From Candidatus Aminicenantes bacterium UBA4085 (GTDB lineage Bacteria; Acidobacteriota; Aminicenantia; Aminicenantales; UBA4085), in the NCBI GenBank assembly GCA_002383325.1, contig DFYJ01000025.1:24251-54024 (forward strand): a stretch of 29,774 bases of DNA, read 5' to 3'. The translations under genes were made by a program, and so were the position numbers. The notes below the pieces were generated by a model that was not told the DNA's origin, searched no databases, and saw only the letters and a list, made by a program, of their open reading frames with translations. Shown in pieces: positions 24,705 through 29,774 of this stretch. The first letter of the stretch is position 1. Each line of letters opens with the position of its first letter.

Positions 24705-25564
24705 ACATCGCCCTGATCGGAACGGGCCGCCTGGGGACGTCCCTGGGGCGCGCCCTGGCCGGCCGCGGCTTCAAGATCGCCGCGCTTAATGACAGGAACC
24801 CGGCCGCCGTCCGGCGGGCCCGCCGGATCATCGGTCGCGGCCGCCCGGCCAAGTCCTGCGCCGCGGCCTGCCGGGCCGCCGATCTCACCCTGCTGTGCGT
24901 ACCGGACGGGGAGCTGGCCGCCACGGCCCTTGAGCTGGCCCTGGCCGGTGTGGAATGGAAGCCCAAGATCGTCCTTCACACCAGCGGGGCCCTGTCCTCC
25001 GCCGTCCTGGCCCCCCTGCGCTGCGAAGGCGCGGCCACGGGATCGTTCCATCCGGCCCAGTCCTTCGCCCGGCCCGACACGCCCCCTTCGGCCTTCGCCG
25101 GGACGGCGATCGTGGTCGAGGGCGATCGCAGGGCGGCCGCGGCGGGGCGGGCCATGGCCGCCGCACTGGGCGGACGGATCCTGCGACTGCGGGCCGCCGA
25201 CAAGGTCCGCTACCACGCCGCTTGCAGCGTAGCCTCGAACTTATTCGTCTCCCTCTTCGACCTGGCCGTCGCCCTCCTCGAAGAGGCCGGCGTCCCCTCC
25301 CGCCAGGCTGAAGCCGCGCTGCTGCCGCTTGTGGAAGGGACGCTGGCCAATATCCGGGCTTTGGGGCGGGACAAGGCTCTGACCGGACCGATCGCCCGCG
25401 GCGACGCGGCGACGGCGGCGCTTCATCTCCAGATTCTCCCCGCCCAGGGAACCGCCCGGCCCATCTACCGGAGCCTGGGCCTGCGGGCGCTGGAGCTGGC
25501 CGTGAGGAACGGGCTGAGCCGTCGGGAAGCCGCCTCACTCAGGCGGACGCTGGGACGAAGATAA
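24701..25564 (+). CDS. Rossmann-like / DUF2520 domain protein
   Basis: The 287-residue protein has an N-terminal NAD(P)-type Rossmann fold (IALIGTGRLGTSLGRALAGRG) and a conserved HTSGALSSAVLAPL stretch with a following GSFHPAQSFA. The C-terminal all-helical half has YHAACSVASNLFVSLFDLA. This is the PF10727/PF10728 arrangement, related to 6-phosphogluconate and ketopantoate reductase-like folds; the substrate is unknown. It overlaps the NYN gene by 4 bases and its 3' end overlaps the convergent murB by 26 bases. Confidence 0.85.
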   Translation: MNIALIGTGRLGTSLGRALAGRGFKIAALNDRNPAAVRRARRIIGRGRPAKSCAAACRAADLTLLCVPDGELAATALELALAGVEWKPKIVLHTSGALSSAVLAPLRCEGAATGSFHPAQSFARPDTPPSAFAGTAIVVEGDRRAAAAGRAMAAALGGRILRLRAADKVRYHAACSVASNLFVSLFDLAVALLEEAGVPSRQAEAALLPLVEGTLANIRALGRDKALTGPIARGDAATAALHLQILPAQGTARPIYRSLGLRALELAVRNGLSRREAASLRRTLGRR

Positions 25565-26477
25565 CCTCTTCCTCCAGGGCGATCCCGTACTTCTCCAGAA
25601 CCCGCCTCTTCATCTCGGCCGCCAGGGCCAGAACGTCGCGGGCCGAGGCTCCGGCGTCGTTGATGATGAAGTTGCAGTGGCCCTGGAAGACGGACGCCCC
25701 GCCGACCCGCAGGCCGCGGGCTCCCGACTGCTCCAGCAGGAAGCCGGCGGCCTGCTTGCATCCGTCCGGCAGGACGGGATTCTTGAAAAAGCTGCCGGGA
25801 TAGGCCGTGGCGCGCGGCGGGTGGCGGCGGGCCCGCAGGGCCAGGCTCTCGTCCATGGCGGCCCGGACCGCCTCGGACGAGGCGGGCAGCAGCCGCACCG
25901 AGGCGGACAGGAGGATGTCGGAGCTGGTCTTGAGGCGCGAGTGCCGGTAGGCAAACTCCAGGCTCCCCGGGCCGACCCGGACCTCCGCGCCCTCGGGCGT
26001 CAGGAGATTGGCCTCGACCAGGACATCGCACATCGCCCGGCCGAAGGCGCCGGCGTTGCCGTAGACCGCCCCCCCCAGCGTGCCGGGGATGCCGGCCAGG
26101 AACTCCAGACCGCCCCAGCCTCGCTCGGCCGCCCCGCGGGTCAAATCGTCGATGGCTGCGGCCGAAGCCGCCTCGATCGTCCCGGTTCCCGTCTGCAGCT
26201 TCAGGCCGCGGGCGGCATTGCGGATCATCAGGCCCCGGTAGCCGTCGTCGTCGAAAAGCAGGTTGAAGCCGCCGCCGATGACCCGGTAGCGGACGCCCGC
26301 GGCGCGGGCCATCAGGACGGCAGCCATCAGCTCGGAGGGCGAGGACGTCTCGACGAACAGGTCGGCCGGGCCGCCGATGCGGAAACTGGCGTGCCGGCTG
26401 AGCGGCTCGTCCCGGAGCGGACGCTTGCCCGTCTCGCGCTCGTAGGCGCGCGCGAATTCAACCGCCTGTTCGTCCAT
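25539..26477 (-). CDS. murB: UDP-N-acetylenolpyruvoylglucosamine reductase (MurB)
   Basis: The 312-residue flavoprotein reduces enolpyruvyl-UDP-GlcNAc to UDP-MurNAc, the step after MurA. FAD-binding motifs are SFRIGGPADLFVE (31-43) and GIPGTLGGAVYGNAGAFG (129-146). The proton-donor serine is S229 in PGSFFKNP and the catalytic glutamate is in the C-terminal EEEVIF. It is the shorter MurB type, lacking the E. coli extra loop. The usual GxGSN FAD turn reads GGGFN here. The start is ATG 26477; a TTG at 26501 lies upstream of a -10 box and is not used in this interpretation. Confidence 0.95.
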   Translation of the reverse strand: MDEQAVEFARAYERETGKRPLRDEPLSRHASFRIGGPADLFVETSSPSELMAAVLMARAAGVRYRVIGGGFNLLFDDDGYRGLMIRNAARGLKLQTGTGTIEAASAAAIDDLTRGAAERGWGGLEFLAGIPGTLGGAVYGNAGAFGRAMCDVLVEANLLTPEGAEVRVGPGSLEFAYRHSRLKTSSDILLSASVRLLPASSEAVRAAMDESLALRARRHPPRATAYPGSFFKNPVLPDGCKQAAGFLLEQSGARGLRVGGASVFQGHCNFIINDAGASARDVLALAAEMKRRVLEKYGIALEEEVIFVPASA

Positions 26478-26484
26478 CAGTCCT

Positions 26485-26490
26485 ATTCTA
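26485..26490 (-). promoter_or_regulatory. -10 box of murB, leaderless arrangement
   Basis: TAGAAT on the minus strand ends 7 bases before the ATG at 26477. The only ribosome-site-like bases (AGGA) are 3 bases from the ATG, too close. The -35 is poor (TTTCAT at 17 bases). Confidence 0.4.
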
Positions 26491-26580
26491 AGCGTATTCA
26501 AGATGGTATGAAAGTTGCATTTTATCCGTCCGGAGACAGAGCTGGAGGGAGCGGCCGCGGCGCTTGTAAAGGTCCTTTGT

Positions 26581-26609
26581 TTGACATTTTACAGAGCCTA
26601 GGCTATATT
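26581..26609 (+). promoter_or_regulatory. Strong promoter of the TPR protein gene
   Basis: A perfect TTGACA (26581-26586), a 17-base spacer and TATATT (26604-26609). It is the nearest to consensus in the plus-strand set. Confidence 0.75.
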
Positions 26610-26638
26610 CCCCCCAAATTTTCGTTGTGAGGTCCGAG

Positions 26639-27823
26639 ATGAAGAAAGCCGTATTGGCCGCCGTCGTGCTGTCGGTCCTGCTGGGCGGGGTCGCTTTCGC
26701 CCAGAGCGAGGCCGATCAGGCCTATGCCAAGGCTATGACCGCCAATTCGCCCCAGGAGAAGGCCAACCTCCTCAAGGCTTATATCGCGAGCTACGCCGGC
26801 AAGGGCGGCCAGTATGACAACTTTGCCTACGCTTTCCTCTTCCAGGCGCTGGTCCAGTCGGGGAATATCGGCGCCGAGACGCTGGGCTACGGCGAGAAGG
26901 CCCTGACCTTCTCCGGCCTGGACGACGATCTCAAGGGCCAGACCATGATGACCCTGGCCTCCATTTACGCCAGGTCCTCCGCGACCGCCGAGAAGGCCAA
27001 GACCTACGCCAACCAGCTCATCCAGCACGCCGCCGCCGCCAAGGGCAAGGAAGGCGCCAACCCGGCCGTCTGGAACCAGATGACCGGCGCCGGCCACTAC
27101 ATTATCGGCCAGGCCGCCCTCGCCGCCAAGGACTACAAGACGGCCGTGGACGCCTACTTCCAGGCCTACAACATCCTCAAGAACGCCAAGATCCTGGCCG
27201 AGATCAAGAAGGCCGGCAAGTCGCTCTATGACGCCAAGAACTACGTCGAGGCCGAGAAGCTCTACCGGGCCACCTACGCCGTCCTCAAGGACAGCGAGTC
27301 CCTATCCCTGCTGTCCCAGTCCCTCTACAACCAGGGCAAGTCGGCCGAGGCGCTGGCCATGTTCAAGGAGGCCTTCGCCAGGAACAAGACGGGCGAGATG
27401 GCCTACAACATCGGGGTCACCCTGGCCAAGGAAGCCAAGACCAACCCGGCCGCGACCAACGACGCCATCCGCTTCCTGCTCGATGCCGCCGTGCTCGGGA
27501 CCAAGAACGCCAAGCAGGCCCAGCAGGCCATGAGCATCGCCGAAAGCCTGTTCTACGGCCAGGATAAGGAGTGGAACAACCGGGTCAAGTCCATCCAGGA
27601 GAGCAACAAGCTGACCGAGGAGTGGACCAAGACGCTCAACACCAAGTTCGGCGAAAAAGCCGAAGACGAGCTGACTTCGGACGAGAAGCGCGAGTTCCGC
27701 CGCCTGAACGAGAACCTGGAGCGGGAGAAGAAGATCGTGGCCGGCATCCAGGCCCAGCAGAAGGCGACCATGGACGCCTTCCAGGCCCTGGTCAGCGAGG
27801 CCAAGCGCCGCAACGGGAAATAA
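26639..27823 (+). CDS. Secreted tetratricopeptide-repeat protein, unknown function
   Basis: The 394-residue protein has a signal peptide (about 1-22, ending VAFAQ) and helical repeats of TPR type through the middle (for example KDYKTAVDAYFQAYNIL, KNYVEAEKLYRATYAVL, GKSAEALAMFKEAFARN). The last 70 residues form a charged, coiled-coil-like helix (DEKREFRRLNENLEREKKI). TPR proteins of this sort scaffold complexes in the periplasm. The start at 26639 follows GAGG by 8 bases. Lys and Ala dominate the composition, and a strong promoter suggests high expression. An inverted-repeat element with a T-run directly follows the stop. Confidence 0.85.
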   Translation: MKKAVLAAVVLSVLLGGVAFAQSEADQAYAKAMTANSPQEKANLLKAYIASYAGKGGQYDNFAYAFLFQALVQSGNIGAETLGYGEKALTFSGLDDDLKGQTMMTLASIYARSSATAEKAKTYANQLIQHAAAAKGKEGANPAVWNQMTGAGHYIIGQAALAAKDYKTAVDAYFQAYNILKNAKILAEIKKAGKSLYDAKNYVEAEKLYRATYAVLKDSESLSLLSQSLYNQGKSAEALAMFKEAFARNKTGEMAYNIGVTLAKEAKTNPAATNDAIRFLLDAAVLGTKNAKQAQQAMSIAESLFYGQDKEWNNRVKSIQESNKLTEEWTKTLNTKFGEKAEDELTSDEKREFRRLNENLEREKKIVAGIQAQQKATMDAFQALVSEAKRRNGK

Positions 27824-27828
27824 AAATT

Positions 27829-27921
27829 GGGGGACACCATACGTAATTCCCGAACTTTTTGTTGACGATCTAAACGGCGTCGGCAGTTCGGGAGCTATGT
27901 AGGGTGTCCCCCCTTTTTTTT
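27829..27921 (+). repeat. Inverted-repeat element, family B copy 2, also a likely terminator
   Basis: The arms 27829-27854 and 27887-27912 match with four mismatches; the outer motif is GGGGGACACCATAC. A run of eight T (27914-27921) follows the right arm, so the hairpin lies as an intrinsic terminator 5 bases after the TPR stop. The left-inner sequence CCCGAACTTTTTGTTGACG is shared exactly with copy 3. Confidence 0.82.
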
Positions 27922-27935
27922 ATCTGTTCTTAATT

Positions 27936-29774
<1,839 letters not shown>

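Overview
The window is a high-GC bacterial chromosome segment of about 29.8 kb that reads as core genome with one short AT-rich insert. Gram-negative cell-envelope features (signal peptides, an outer-membrane beta-barrel, a periplasmic-type M28 peptidase), a eukaryote-type citrate synthase and several secreted hydrolases suggest an Acidobacteriota or Aminicenantes-like lineage. That placement is inference; no 16S or other decisive marker is present. No phage, integrase, IS transposase or CRISPR array was found.

Layout. 1-1926: a 7-TM membrane protein and a serine beta-lactamase-like hydrolase lacking its usual N-terminal strands. 1943-4294 (minus): a coding-looking fragment, a CDF metal transporter and a membrane-anchored alpha/beta hydrolase. 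4379-7005 (minus): primary sigma factor rpoD and an outer-membrane barrel protein. 7120-8960: an AT-rich island beside tRNA-Asp with an AbiEi-type antitoxin/regulator, a C-terminally truncated AbiEii-type nucleotidyltransferase and palindromic operators. 9143-11287 (minus): a lipocalin-like secreted protein, htpX and lemA, the last divergent from citrate synthase (11472-12785). 12898-14568: an inverted-repeat element, a DUF134 regulator with a palindromic operator, a NifX-like metal-cofactor protein and a DUF502 membrane protein. 14661-18632: a secreted M28 peptidase and a secreted esterase whose stop codons share one CTAG, then a 7TM-LuxR regulator divergent from the esterase. 18800-19678 (minus): a secreted DppA-like D-aminopeptidase. 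19910-22512: homoserine dehydrogenase and a Cys/Met-metabolism PLP enzyme. 22567-25564: murA, HIT, NYN and DUF2520 genes, an operon converging on murB (minus). 26639-27823: a secreted TPR protein. 28095-end: NAD-dependent DNA ligase, cut by the window edge.

How they work together. Hom plus the PLP enzyme form a methionine/homoserine branch. MurA and MurB are the two consecutive first steps of UDP-MurNAc synthesis. LemA/HtpX is an envelope quality-control pair. The M28 peptidase, DppA and the esterase suggest peptide and ester scavenging outside the cytoplasm.

The most unusual signals are: (i) two families of long terminal-inverted-repeat elements (AGGGGTCAGGTCT type, two copies; GGGGGACACCATAC type, three copies) placed at gene ends, with no transposase in the window; (ii) a decayed AbiE-like toxin-antitoxin pair with matched 17-bp operators, one sitting on the -10 box; (iii) a perfect 16-bp palindrome inside the DUF134 promoter; (iv) -10 boxes lying only 6-7 bases before the start codons of murA, murB, ligA and the LuxR gene, implying leaderless mRNAs.
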